A program made the translations under genes and the position numbers. This document shows, piece after piece, positions 33,902 through 41,846 of a stretch of 64,000 bases of DNA; positions within the stretch are counted from its first letter, which is position 1; the number at the start of each line of letters is the position of its first letter. A model generated the notes under the pieces. It saw only the letters and a list, made by a program, of their open reading frames with translations, did no database searches and was not told the origin of the DNA. The stretch is from CAZMZF01 sp964570765 (GTDB lineage: Bacteria > Zixibacteria > MSB-5A5 > RBG-16-43-9). Where the stretch lies: positions 19,377 through 83,376 of the forward strand of contig CAZMZF010000010.1 in the NCBI GenBank assembly GCA_964570765.1. Reading direction: 5' to 3'.

Positions 33902-35172
33902 GCCCAATCCTTTTCTTTAAATTCTTTTAGATGCTTATAAGGCCTCCAGGCAGGGGAGAGGATATGAGGTATTTTAACCCGGCCTAGGAGCCGGCCCCAG
34001 GTAAGAGTAAATTCCCCGTAGCGGTCATTTATCTCATCCATAGCCTCCAGCAAAATCTGTTTTCTCCATTCCTCTCCTGCGGATCCGTTCCCGGGTTTAA
34101 ATAAAGATAACTGACCTGTTCCCTTTATCAGGTTGGAAACACTAACCCCGATTAATCTAACCCCCAGGGTCTCGATATTTATCTGATCTAAGATGGAAAG
34201 GGCAGTTTGATAAATTTCCCTTTCATCATCTATGAACTTTTTCAAAGTTTTTTGCTGGGAGAAATGGGAGAAATCCGGAAAACGAATCACCAGAAAAACA
34301 GTTTTCCCTTTATAACATTTTCTTCTTAATCTTCTAGCTACCTGCTCGGATAAGCCCAGAAGATACCTTTCTGCCTCCTCCCGATTATGGGTATCCTGAG
34401 GCAGGGTTATAGAATGCCCTACCGACTTAGTTTTCTCCTCGATTTCGGCTAGGAGAACCGGACCTCCATCTAAACCTGAAGCCATCCGGTGTAAAGCTCT
34501 GCCAACCTTGCCGAATTTGTTTTCTAACAGTTCAACTGGATAACGGGAAAGCTCGCCGCAGGTATGGATTCCCAATTTATTCAGATAAAAAGTTAGTCTT
34601 GGACCTATCCCGCATATCTCTGAGATGGGTAAATCCTCTAAAACTTCAGAGATTTTTTCGTCTTTTATCCAGAACAAGCCATCCGGTTTTTTCATATCTG
34701 AGGCTAACTTGGCTAAAAGCCTGGTAGAGGCTATTCCTATGGAACAGGTTAATCCTAATTCCTTTTTTATTCTTTTTTTAATCTTTTCCGCTACCTGAAG
34801 CGGATTGCCGAATAATCTTTCGGTTCCAGTTATATCCAGGAACGATTCGTCTATGGAGAAAACTTCAACTATGGGAGTGAACTCTTTAAAAATACTACCA
34901 AGCTTTAAGGAGATTTCCACATATTTGTCCGGGTCACATCGAATTAGAATTCCTTGAGAACACACTTTTTTTGCCTGCCATAGAAGCATACCAGTTTTGA
35001 CCCCATAAGCTCTGGCTTCATAAGAGGATGTGGAGACCACACTTCTACCCTCAGGATTTCCGCAGACTATAATCGGCTTTTCCCTTAAAAAGGGGTTAGA
35101 CTTCTGTTCTACTGAGGCGAAAAAGGCATCCATATCTATATGTAAAATGGTTTTTTTCTTCTTGGGTTCCAT
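33859..35172 (-). CDS. dinB: DNA polymerase IV (Y-family)
   Basis: Error-prone translesion polymerase. Catalytic motifs are 'HIDMDAFFASVE' (D13, D15) and 'FSIDESFLDI' (D108, E109); 'YEARAYGVKTGM' and 'SIGIASTRLLAKLASDMKKPDG' are family signatures. At 437 residues it is longer than the 350-residue E. coli enzyme, and the last part (after 'RLIGVSVSNLI') includes a tail. The final 13 residues are read from the antisense strand of the neighbouring dockerin repeat, which suggests an original stop was lost or the neighbour moved in. It is preceded by a LexA-pattern palindrome inside its promoter. Confidence 0.93.
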   Translation of the reverse strand: MEPKKKKTILHIDMDAFFASVEQKSNPFLREKPIIVCGNPEGRSVVSTSSYEARAYGVKTGMLLWQAKKVCSQGILIRCDPDKYVEISLKLGSIFKEFTPIVEVFSIDESFLDITGTERLFGNPLQVAEKIKKRIKKELGLTCSIGIASTRLLAKLASDMKKPDGLFWIKDEKISEVLEDLPISEICGIGPRLTFYLNKLGIHTCGELSRYPVELLENKFGKVGRALHRMASGLDGGPVLLAEIEEKTKSVGHSITLPQDTHNREEAERYLLGLSEQVARRLRRKCYKGKTVFLVIRFPDFSHFSQQKTLKKFIDDEREIYQTALSILDQINIETLGVRLIGVSVSNLIKGTGQLSLFKPGNGSAGEEWRKQILLEAMDEINDRYGEFTLTWGRLLGRVKIPHILSPAWRPYKHLKEFKEKDWAYPGKHGGGPDLNR

Positions 35173-35337
35173 AACTTAGACCTCATAGGCAGAAGCTGGT
35201 TCTCTTTCCCCTTGAGGGAGAGAGTTAGAGAGAGGGGTCACCCTCCCCTTGCCCCTCCCATCAAGGGAGGGGGAACCTATATATACCTTTCGTAGCGCCC
35301 TACCTCTGCATCGGGCGTTACCGATTGAATCCAATAT

Positions 35338-35366
35338 AATATACTGCACAGATGTGCAGTTGTCAA
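35338..35366 (-). promoter_or_regulatory. dinB promoter with an operator-like palindrome filling the spacer
   Basis: Read on the minus strand, TTGACA (35366-35361) is followed by a 17-bp spacer and TATATT (35343-35338), a near-consensus promoter. The spacer is the palindrome ACTGCACA-TC-TGTGCAGT (35360-35343; 8-bp arms, 2-bp centre). It fits the LexA pattern CTG-N10-CAG, and repression of dinB by LexA in the SOS response is the known precedent. No lexA gene is in the window. The leader to the dinB start is about 160 nt and contains hairpin repeats. Confidence 0.65.
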
Positions 35367-35493
35367 GGGAAAAATGAAAGATAAATAACGAATGCCTGAT
35401 ATCGGATGATGAATTAGAAGATAGGGCAAGCCTCTTGACCTGCTTTATTTATCGAAGTGACAGGAAATTCATCCAGAGGGAACAAAAAAATGA

Positions 35494-35521
35494 TTGACAA
35501 ATATAAAAAAAGAAGTATTCT
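35494..35521 (+). promoter_or_regulatory. Predicted promoter of the beta-helix protein gene
   Basis: TTGACA at 35494-35499 and TATTCT at 35516-35521 with a 16-bp A-rich spacer. Leader of about 42 nt with a GGAGGAG ribosome-binding site at 35561-35567. Confidence 0.55.
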
Positions 35522-35569
35522 AAAAGTAGAAGATAGTTAGAACATTAAGCTTTTATGATTGGAGGAGTT

Positions 35570-37033
35570 ATGAAAAAGATAGTTATATTTCTGGCTGTGA
35601 CATTTATTTTCTTTAACTTTACTTATGCCAAAATACACTGGGTGCCTTCCGCTTATCTAGCAACTATTCAAGGGGGGATAGATATAGCTAAAAACGGAGA
35701 TACAGTTTTAGTCCTGCCAGGAGTCTATTATGAAAATATCAATTTCAAAGGGAAGAAGATTTTGGTAGCGAGCAAATATATATTAGATCAAAAGGATAGC
35801 ACCATCTTAAATACCATTATAGATGGAAACAACAAAGCTTCAGTTGTTACTTTTAATTCAAATGAAGATTCTACTGCATCAATCCAGGGATTTACTATAA
35901 CACATGGATGGAATTGGTCAGGTGGTGGTATTTTATGTTATAACTCTTCTCCCAAGATAATACATAATAGGATTGAGGAAAATATAGCAGCACCATTCCT
36001 TACACCAGGAGGTTCCTCAGGAGGTGGTATTTGTTGTTACAATTGCTCTGCTATAATTGAATATAATCATATAACAAAGAATCAATGTCTGGCTGATATG
36101 ACATTCGGTTTTGGTGGAGGAATTTTCATCACAGGAAAAGGGGCTCCCATCATTAGATATAATATAATTAATTTCAACAGAGTTGATGGGGTTGGAGGAG
36201 GTATATCTGTCATAGACACTTCCTCTGCTCTAATTTACAATAATACCATTATCCATAATAGTGCTGTATTTGGAGGAGGTATATACACAAGCAACGCTAA
36301 AATATCTAACAATATCATAACATTTAACTCTGATGGGATAAAAATTGATAGCTTGTTTGGAAATCACTACAATCCGATTCTTAATTATAATGATTTTTGG
36401 GGAAATAAACAAAGCAACTTATCTGGCTTTCCTCCTGAGTTTGGTGATACTACATGGGGATTAAATCCGAATGGAGTGCCCTGTGATAGTTTCTATAATA
36501 TCATCCGTGACCCGCTTTTTGTTGACATTAAAAATTCTAATTATCATCTTACAGTTAATTCCCCCTGTATCGATGCTGGTGACCCGAAATCACCTTTAGA
36601 CCCGGATACTACTATTGCAGATATAGGAGCTTTTTATTATCCTCATACCCAAACCTTTGTTAAAGATGATAACCGAAATTTGCCAGTAAAGTATGAGCTA
36701 TCTCAGAATTATCCCAATCCCTTTAACCCTTCTACCAACATACTCTTCAGCGTTTATGGTTCACAGTTCATAGTTCATAGTCCCATCCACGAAAAGGCGG
36801 TTAATAGTTCATTGTTCATGGTAGATAGTCCCATCCACACCACCCTGAAAGTCTATAATGTCAAAGGGCAGTTGGTAAGAACTTTAGTGGATGAAGAAAA
36901 AGCACCTGGGAATTACAATGTTATCTGGGATGGGAGGAATGATTCAGGAAAGGAGGTATCAAGCGGGATATATTTCTATCAGTTGAAGAATAAGGACTAT
37001 ACTGATACTAAGAAGATGGTTTTGGTGAGGTAG
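35570..37033 (+). CDS. Secreted right-handed beta-helix protein with C-terminal sorting domain
   Basis: A 487-residue secreted protein. The signal peptide is MKKIVIFLAVTFIFFNFTYA; the ATG at 35570 is preferred over 35555 because GGAGGAG lies between them. Residues about 20-330 have the parallel beta-helix (pectate-lyase-like) pattern: 'YLATIQGGIDIAKNGDTVLVLPGVYYENINFKGKKI' and repeated 'GGGI....I.NN.I..N' coils. The end is a type IX-type sorting domain ('YELSQNYPNPFNPSTNI', 'WDGRNDSGKEVSSGIYFYQL'). About 28 residues of repeat DNA are inserted in frame inside that domain. Confidence 0.82.
   Translation: MKKIVIFLAVTFIFFNFTYAKIHWVPSAYLATIQGGIDIAKNGDTVLVLPGVYYENINFKGKKILVASKYILDQKDSTILNTIIDGNNKASVVTFNSNEDSTASIQGFTITHGWNWSGGGILCYNSSPKIIHNRIEENIAAPFLTPGGSSGGGICCYNCSAIIEYNHITKNQCLADMTFGFGGGIFITGKGAPIIRYNIINFNRVDGVGGGISVIDTSSALIYNNTIIHNSAVFGGGIYTSNAKISNNIITFNSDGIKIDSLFGNHYNPILNYNDFWGNKQSNLSGFPPEFGDTTWGLNPNGVPCDSFYNIIRDPLFVDIKNSNYHLTVNSPCIDAGDPKSPLDPDTTIADIGAFYYPHTQTFVKDDNRNLPVKYELSQNYPNPFNPSTNILFSVYGSQFIVHSPIHEKAVNSSLFMVDSPIHTTLKVYNVKGQLVRTLVDEEKAPGNYNVIWDGRNDSGKEVSSGIYFYQLKNKDYTDTKKMVLVR
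36757..36840. repeat. In-frame repeat insertion within the sorting-domain coding region
   Basis: The words TTCATAGTTCATAGTCCCATCCAC and TTCATGGTAGATAGTCCCATCCAC stand about 60 bp apart and read as 'FIVHSPIH' and 'FMVDSPIH'. They interrupt the usual beta-strand pair between 'STNILFSV' and 'TTLKVYNVKGQLV'. The local sequence looks like the degenerate tandem tracks of the gaps, not like the coding sequence on either side. Confidence 0.65.
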
Positions 37034-37075
37034 AACCTCTCCCTAACCCTCTCCTACGAGGAGAGGGGATTAAAG

Positions 37076-37104
37076 GTAGGGGCAGGTTTCAAACCTGCCT
37101 CTAC
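37076..37104. repeat. GTAGG...CTAC hairpin
   Basis: GTAGGGGCAGGTTTC/GAAACCTGCCTCTAC-type palindrome about 45 bp after the beta-helix gene, directly behind a CTCCTACGAGGAG hairpin. Probably acts as a terminator, though there is no T tract. Confidence 0.6.
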
Positions 37105-37208
37105 AAATACGGAACGTAGGGGTTTGATTTATCGAACCCACATTGGCTCTTCTCAGAACAGAAATTTCTAAAGTCAAAATATTTCAAGCAAAAAATTAAA
37201 TTTTGAAG

Positions 37209-37238
37209 TTGACTTTTACTTTTTCAATCTAATATATT
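37209..37238 (+). promoter_or_regulatory. Predicted promoter of the FBP aldolase/phosphatase gene
   Basis: TTGACT at 37209-37214, 18-bp spacer, TATATT at 37233-37238. The leader is about 35 nt with an ACGGAGGT ribosome-binding site before the GTG start. Confidence 0.6.
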
Positions 37239-37279
37239 CAGTTTAGTAAAAAACAAATCTCATCCAACGGAGGTAAAAA

Positions 37280-38386
37280 GTGAAGGTCACCATCAGCGTA
37301 ATCAAAGCAGACATCGGCAGTATCGGTGGGCATATAAAGCCCAGCCAGAGATTAAAAGATTCAGTTAGGGATTACATACAGGAAAATGGTTTAAAGAAAG
37401 GGCTGGTCATCGATAGCTATATCAGCTCTACCGGAGACGATATAGCAATTCTTATGACTCATAAAACGGGGAAGTTAAATTCTGGAATCCATAAGTTAGC
37501 CTGGGATGCCTTTGTGGCTGGAACCAGTGTGGCGAAAAAACAGGGGCTGTATGGAGCAGGGCAGGACCTTTTAAAAGATGCTTTTTCAGGGAATGTCAAA
37601 GGTATGGGACCGGCTGTAGCGGAGCTGGAAATAGAGGAAAGACCAAATGAATCTTTCCTTTTCTTTGCTGCGGACAAGACTGACCCAGGTGCCTATAGTC
37701 TGCCTTTATATTTAAGCTTTGCTGACCCAATGCATAATGCTGGATTGTTACTTTCTCCGGGAATGAGCAAGGGGTTTAAATTTACCATTATGGACGTAGC
37801 GTATACCGAGGCTGACCGGGTGATTGAGCTTTATGCTCCTGACAATCTTTATGATATAGCTGCCCTTTTGAGAGATAACCAGAGGTTTGTGATCGAATCT
37901 ATACATTCTAAAAATTCCGGTGAGCTGGCAGCCGCAGTCAGCACAACCAGATTACATAATATCGCTGGGAAATATACCGGCAAGGATGACCCGGTCTGTT
38001 TAGTCCGGGTTCAGGGAAACTTTCCTGCCACGGGCGAGGTTTTATCTCCTTATAGTATAGGCCATTTTGTAGCTGGATTTATGCGAGGCAGCCATACAGG
38101 ACCTTTGATGCCGGTGAAAGCCAATTCTACCATTTCATTCTTTGATGGTCCCCCGGTTGTATCTGCTCAAGCCTTCTCCATGAAAGAAGGCGTGTTAACC
38201 GAACCAGCAGACGCCTTTGACCAGCCTTTCTGGGATTACGTACGGGACAGGGTTTCTCAGAAGGCTATCGATATACGCCAACAGGGTTTCTCCGGTTGTG
38301 CTATGCTACCTTATTCAGAGCTGGAATATGGAGGGATAGTAGAAAAGCTTAAAGAGTTAGATAAGAAGTTTGTGGTTCGTAAATAG
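37280..38386 (+). CDS. Fructose-1,6-bisphosphate aldolase/phosphatase (class V)
   Basis: Bifunctional gluconeogenic enzyme that joins triose phosphates to fructose-1,6-bisphosphate and then removes the 1-phosphate. The 368-residue sequence has the family start 'MKVTISVIKADIGSIGGHIKPS' (the N-terminal metal/active-site segment), 'SSTGDDIAILMTHKTG', 'GAGQDLLKDAFSGNVKGMGPAVAE', 'FAADKTDPGAYSLPLYLSFADPMHNAGLLLSPGM', 'FDGPPVVSAQAF' and 'FDQPFWDYVR'. The class is typical of archaea and deep-branching, often thermophilic bacteria. GTG start with a strong GGAGGT site. Likely transcribed alone from its own promoter. Confidence 0.93.
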   Translation: MKVTISVIKADIGSIGGHIKPSQRLKDSVRDYIQENGLKKGLVIDSYISSTGDDIAILMTHKTGKLNSGIHKLAWDAFVAGTSVAKKQGLYGAGQDLLKDAFSGNVKGMGPAVAELEIEERPNESFLFFAADKTDPGAYSLPLYLSFADPMHNAGLLLSPGMSKGFKFTIMDVAYTEADRVIELYAPDNLYDIAALLRDNQRFVIESIHSKNSGELAAAVSTTRLHNIAGKYTGKDDPVCLVRVQGNFPATGEVLSPYSIGHFVAGFMRGSHTGPLMPVKANSTISFFDGPPVVSAQAFSMKEGVLTEPADAFDQPFWDYVRDRVSQKAIDIRQQGFSGCAMLPYSELEYGGIVEKLKELDKKFVVRK

Positions 38387-38471
38387 AAAAGAAAGATTAC
38401 CCCACGTTGAGGGCAGCGTGGGGATACGATTTGGAGTGTAAACCTTTAGGTTTACCAAAAGGTAAAGATAT

Positions 38472-38542
38472 GTAGGTCAAGCATGGCAAAGCCTGTTTGA
38501 CAAAACAAGATGTCGAACAGTCCTTGGACATGGTCGATCTAC
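38472..38542. repeat. Second copy of the GTAGGTCAAGCATG / TGGTCGATCTAC element
   Basis: Bounded by GTAGGTC and GATCTAC, with the inner words CAAGCATGGCAAAGCC, TTTGACAAAACA and TGTCGAACAGTCC. It matches the 22737-22824 element apart from the middle. It sits immediately upstream of the tRNA-Gly promoter. Confidence 0.65.
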
Positions 38543-38562
38543 GGAAATCCTGCAAATTTTTC

Positions 38563-38593
38563 TTGACAGTTAATTTCGCAAGTTATATATAAT
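38563..38593 (+). promoter_or_regulatory. Predicted promoter of tRNA-Gly
   Basis: TTGACA at 38563-38568 followed by TATATA (38586-38591, spacer 17) or TATAAT (38588-38593, spacer 19). The tRNA gene begins at 38605, about 5 nt after the expected start of transcription. Confidence 0.6.
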
Positions 38594-38604
38594 TGCAGAC
38601 TAAA

Positions 38605-38676
38605 GCGGGTGTAATTCAGCGGTAGAATGCAAGCTTCCCAAGCTTGACGTCGAGGGTTCAACTCCCTTCGCCCGCT
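38605..38676 (+). tRNA. tRNA-Gly (anticodon CCC)
   Basis: Cloverleaf with acceptor GCGGGTG/CGCCCGC, D-arm ATTC/GAAT, anticodon stem CAAGC/GCTTG around loop TTCCCAA (anticodon CCC) and T-arm GAGGG-TTCAACT-CCCTT. The CCA end is not encoded. A run of T follows at once and may terminate the transcript. Confidence 0.93.
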
Positions 38677-38739
38677 TTTTTTAATTCTATCCTACGGATC
38701 CCTTTCGGGACAAATCCGTTCCAGGATTGGAGTTTTTAA

Positions 38740-40044
38740 GTGAAAATAAAATCGGTTGAAAGTAAAAGCCTGGCTGAAAGATATTCAATCCTGCCAGAAG
38801 ATAAGATTTTAGAAATAAATGCTTATACTATAAAGGATTTGATTGACTATAAATATTATTCCAGCGAAGAAAAACTTAATTTAAAAATTAAAGATAAATC
38901 AGGCAAGATAAGGGAAGTTAAAATAACAAAAAAACCGGATCAGAACTTAGGGATAAATTTTGAGGAAAAAAGATGTAGAGGCTGTCCCAATAAATGTATC
39001 TTCTGTTTTGTTGACCAACTACCGAAAGACTTGAGGAAGCCACTCTATTTTAAAGACGAGGATTATCGTTTATCTTTTTTGCATGGTAATTTCATCACCT
39101 TGACTAATCTTTCGGAACAGGATATACAACGCATAATAAATCAAAGATTAAGCCCTTTATATATATCAGTTCATACGACCAATGAATCGCTTAGGAAAAA
39201 AATGCTGGGCAATCCTGAAGCGCCAGAAATTATACCCTTAATCCGGAGATTGGCAGAGCATAGAATCCAGATGCATACCCAGATAGTTCTGTGTCCGGAA
39301 ATTAATGACGGAGCATATTTAGAGAAGTCGATTTATGAGCTTTCTTTATTCTACCACTGGGTAAAATCCTTAGCCATAGTACCAGTGGGATTGACCAAGT
39401 TCAGAAAAGGTCTGCCTGAATTAAAAGCGACTAATAAGGAATATGCAAAACAACTCATACGATTAGTTGACCATTGGCAAATCTATTTCAGGAAGAAATA
39501 TGAATCCAATTTCGTCTATGCCGCAGACGAGTTTTATCTTTTAGCCGGGCTTGACAACCCCACAAAAAAATATTATGATGAATTTTATCAAATTGAGAAT
39601 GGCGTGGGTCTGGTCAGGGAATTTTTAGATGATTTTAAAAGGAAGGAGGGGTTTTTACCTCGAAGTTTAAAACATAAATTCAGATTAACTTTGGTGACTG
39701 GAGAGTTAGCGTATAAATTTATGAGTGGTTATATCCTGAATAGGTTAAAAAAGATAAAAAACCTGAAGGTGAACTTGGTAAAAGTAAAAAATAATTTCCT
39801 GGGAGAAAGCGTAACCGTCACCGGCCTTTTAAGTGGTGGAGATATACTCAAAGCTCTAAAAAAGTCAGGAAAAAGTGACTTGATTATGCTGCCACCCAAC
39901 TGTCTAAATCCGGATGGCCTTTTCTTAGATGATTTGAAGCCTCTTGATTTAGAGAAAGAATTAGGTATAAAAATTGTTAAAGGATCGTACGATTTAGTTA
40001 AATCCTTGAAAAACATATCACCGGAGATAAAATCTGGAGTGTAA
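38740..40044 (+). CDS. Radical-SAM/DUF512 protein with N-terminal PDZ-like domain
   Basis: A 434-residue iron-sulfur protein. The first 65 residues look like a PDZ domain ('SLAERYSILPEDKILEINAYTIKDLIDYKYY'). The radical SAM core has the cysteine cluster in 'CRGCPNKCIFCFVDQLP', followed by 'LSFLHGNFITLTNL' and 'QIVLCPEINDG'; the C-terminal third is DUF512 ('GYILNRLKK', 'VTGLLSGGDIL', 'IMLPPNCLNPDGLFLDD'). The family is widespread and often next to der, as here (41-bp gap), but its reaction is unknown. GTG start with GGAG 8 bp upstream. Confidence 0.88.
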   Translation: MKIKSVESKSLAERYSILPEDKILEINAYTIKDLIDYKYYSSEEKLNLKIKDKSGKIREVKITKKPDQNLGINFEEKRCRGCPNKCIFCFVDQLPKDLRKPLYFKDEDYRLSFLHGNFITLTNLSEQDIQRIINQRLSPLYISVHTTNESLRKKMLGNPEAPEIIPLIRRLAEHRIQMHTQIVLCPEINDGAYLEKSIYELSLFYHWVKSLAIVPVGLTKFRKGLPELKATNKEYAKQLIRLVDHWQIYFRKKYESNFVYAADEFYLLAGLDNPTKKYYDEFYQIENGVGLVREFLDDFKRKEGFLPRSLKHKFRLTLVTGELAYKFMSGYILNRLKKIKNLKVNLVKVKNNFLGESVTVTGLLSGGDILKALKKSGKSDLIMLPPNCLNPDGLFLDDLKPLDLEKELGIKIVKGSYDLVKSLKNISPEIKSGV

Positions 40045-40085
40045 ACCTTTAACTAAAGCTTTACACTTCAAAATTAATAATATCT

Positions 40086-41396
40086 ATGTCACTTCCTATT
40101 GTAGCCATAATCGGTCGTCCCAATGTTGGGAAATCCACTCTTTTTAACCGTTTTCTTAAAAAAAGACTTGCAGTGGTGCATAATAGACCGGGGGTAACCA
40201 GAGATAGAAATTATGCTTCCTGCACCTGGAATGGTAAAAGCTTCTATTTAGTCGATACTGGAGGTTTTTTGCCCTCAACCAAAGATGAGCTGGAAAGACA
40301 GGTTAAAGCTCAGGCAGAAAGTGCCATAGATGAAGCTGATATAATCTTATTTTTAATCGATAGCAAAGTAGGAGCTCAGGAAATAGACTTAGAGATCGCT
40401 AAAAGATTGAAGAAAACAAACAAAAAGGTCTTACTGGTGGCTAATAAAGTTGATAATGAAAAGGAAGAATTAGAGGTCTATTCTCATACCAGATTAGGAT
40501 TAGGAGAGCCTTATGCTATATCTGCGACTAATGGCAGAAACGCAACTGAGCTTTTAGATGATATCTCCAGACTAATTCCTGAGAGTATACCGGTGGAGGA
40601 AGAAAAAGGGATTAAAGTAGCAGTTATTGGCAGACCCAACGTAGGAAAATCCACCTTTGTAAATACCCTTTTGGGTGAAGAGAAATTAATCGTTAGCCAG
40701 ATACCAGGCACTACCAGAGATTCAATCGATACCAGAATTAAGATAAATCAAGACGATTTTATTCTTATTGATACGGCTGGCTTAAGAAAAAAGTCGAATA
40801 TCAAAGACGATTTAGAATTCCATACTTCACTTAGAAGTTTAAGGTCTATCCAGAGATCTGACGTTTGCTTACTTTTAACTGAAGCTCCGGTTGGCTTGGT
40901 AAATCAGGATTTGAAGATCGCCAGTGAAGTTATAGAGATGTGGAAAGGGCTGATAATGGGGATAAATAAATGGGACCAACTTCAGAAAGAAAGCAAAACG
41001 GTTGATTATTATACTAAATGGATTAAAACCTATGCACCTTTTTTAGATTTTGTGCCAATTATTTTTATCTCGGCTAAAACCGGTCAGAGAGTAGAGAAAA
41101 CGATGGATCTCATAAAAGAGATCTATTTAGAGAGAAAAATAAGGATTACGACAAACGAGCTGAATCAGAAATTAGAACCTGAGATTAAAAAACAACCTCC
41201 TCCTTCTGTGCAAGGTAAATATATAAAACTCTATTACTGCACTCAGACCGATATAGAGCCTCCGACCTTTGTCTTCTTTTGCAACTACCCGGAACTTTTA
41301 AAGAGGCCTTATTTAAAATATTTGCAGAGTAAAATCAGAGAGCATTTTGGTTTCAAAGGCTGTCCTATCAGGATAAAAGTAAACAAAAGAGAATAA
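40086..41396 (+). CDS. der: Ribosome-assembly GTPase Der (EngA)
   Basis: Double-domain GTPase needed for maturation of the 50S subunit. G1 motifs are 'GRPNVGKSTLFN' (residues 10-21) and 'GRPNVGKSTFVN' (about 182-193); other G motifs are 'DTGGF', 'NKVD', 'DTAGL' and 'NKWD'. The C-terminal KH-like domain ('PPTFVFFCNYPELL', 'REHFGFKGCPIRIKV') is complete. Length 436 matches the family. It follows the DUF512 gene after a GGAGTGTAAACCTTT hairpin, and leads the plsY-gpsA lipid genes. Confidence 0.95.
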   Translation: MSLPIVAIIGRPNVGKSTLFNRFLKKRLAVVHNRPGVTRDRNYASCTWNGKSFYLVDTGGFLPSTKDELERQVKAQAESAIDEADIILFLIDSKVGAQEIDLEIAKRLKKTNKKVLLVANKVDNEKEELEVYSHTRLGLGEPYAISATNGRNATELLDDISRLIPESIPVEEEKGIKVAVIGRPNVGKSTFVNTLLGEEKLIVSQIPGTTRDSIDTRIKINQDDFILIDTAGLRKKSNIKDDLEFHTSLRSLRSIQRSDVCLLLTEAPVGLVNQDLKIASEVIEMWKGLIMGINKWDQLQKESKTVDYYTKWIKTYAPFLDFVPIIFISAKTGQRVEKTMDLIKEIYLERKIRITTNELNQKLEPEIKKQPPPSVQGKYIKLYYCTQTDIEPPTFVFFCNYPELLKRPYLKYLQSKIREHFGFKGCPIRIKVNKRE

Positions 41397-41400
41397 AAAA

Positions 41401-41476
41401 TGGAGTGTAAACAAAAAAACGCGTAGCCGAGCCTTCAGGGCTCGGCAGCAGAGGTCTAAAACCTCTGCTACGCGAA
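41401..41476. repeat. Hairpin cluster after der
   Basis: GGAGTGTAAAC half-element, then CGCGTAGC...GCTACGCG outer arms enclosing CCGAGCCTTCAGGGCTCGG and CAGAGGTCTAAAACCTCTG. The nested design (outer GTAGC/GCTAC, inner independent hairpins) resembles the other GTAG...CTAC elements. Confidence 0.65.
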
Positions 41477-41498
41477 ATTTCCACAAGACATTTTGATA

Positions 41499-41786
41499 AT
41501 GTCACAATTCTTATCAGAAAAGATTGAAGTTGTGTTTGATAAAAAAAGGGGAGTGCCGCTTTCTTTTATCTGGAATAGAAAGGAATACAATATAACTGAG
41601 TTAATAGCAGTCTGGCAGGACTGGGGATTCCCAAAAGGCTCACCTAAAGCCAAAAACTGGAGATTAAGACATCACCGGAATTACTATAGAGTCCAGACTG
41701 AAGAGGATGAGGTATTTGAAATATATCTTGACAGGAAAACTAAAAATGAAGAAGGGGAATGGTATTTGTATCAGAAACTGAGTTAA
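41499..41786 (+). CDS. DUF6504-like small protein
   Basis: A 95-residue basic protein: 'IEVVFDKKRGVPLSFIWNRKEYNITELIAVWQDWG' then 'RLRHHRNYYRVQTEEDEVFEIYLDR...GEWYLYQKL'. The layout (F-x-W-R-G-x-x-Y-x-V-x-x-I-x-x-x-W ... Y-Y-x-V-x-T...F-x-L-Y-x-D...W-x-L) fits the DUF6504 family, which in actinobacteria lies beside Y-family polymerase genes. Here it is between der and plsY, with dinB 6.3 kb away. Function unknown. The ATG is at 41499 (an in-frame TTG lies two codons upstream). Confidence 0.65.
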   Translation: MSQFLSEKIEVVFDKKRGVPLSFIWNRKEYNITELIAVWQDWGFPKGSPKAKNWRLRHHRNYYRVQTEEDEVFEIYLDRKTKNEEGEWYLYQKLS

Positions 41787-41793
41787 AATTATC

Positions 41794-41821
41794 GTAGGGG
41801 CACAATATATTGTGCCCCTAC
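41794..41821. repeat. Perfect 28-bp GTAG...CTAC palindrome
   Basis: GTAGGGGCACAATA and its exact complement TATTGTGCCCCTAC meet without a loop spacer, between the DUF6504-like gene and plsY. Same class as 5134-5161 but with a different inner sequence. Confidence 0.75.
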
Positions 41822-41846
41822 CAATTCTTAATGAGAAAGATAACCT

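Larger units (their letters stand above)
35173..35569. other. Divergent gap between dinB and the beta-helix protein
   Basis: Within 397 bp there are a CCCCTTGAGGGAG...CTCCCATCAAGGGAGGGG hairpin cluster (about 35208-35275), the dinB promoter, a degenerate GATAAATAACGAATGCC...GGATGATGAAT track (about 35380-35417), and the promoter of the next gene at 35494-35521. No gene was found. Confidence 0.6.

Noticed and set aside
36230..36412. Minus-strand frame within the beta-helix gene
   Set aside because: Antisense of the repeated beta-helix coils; no start signal.
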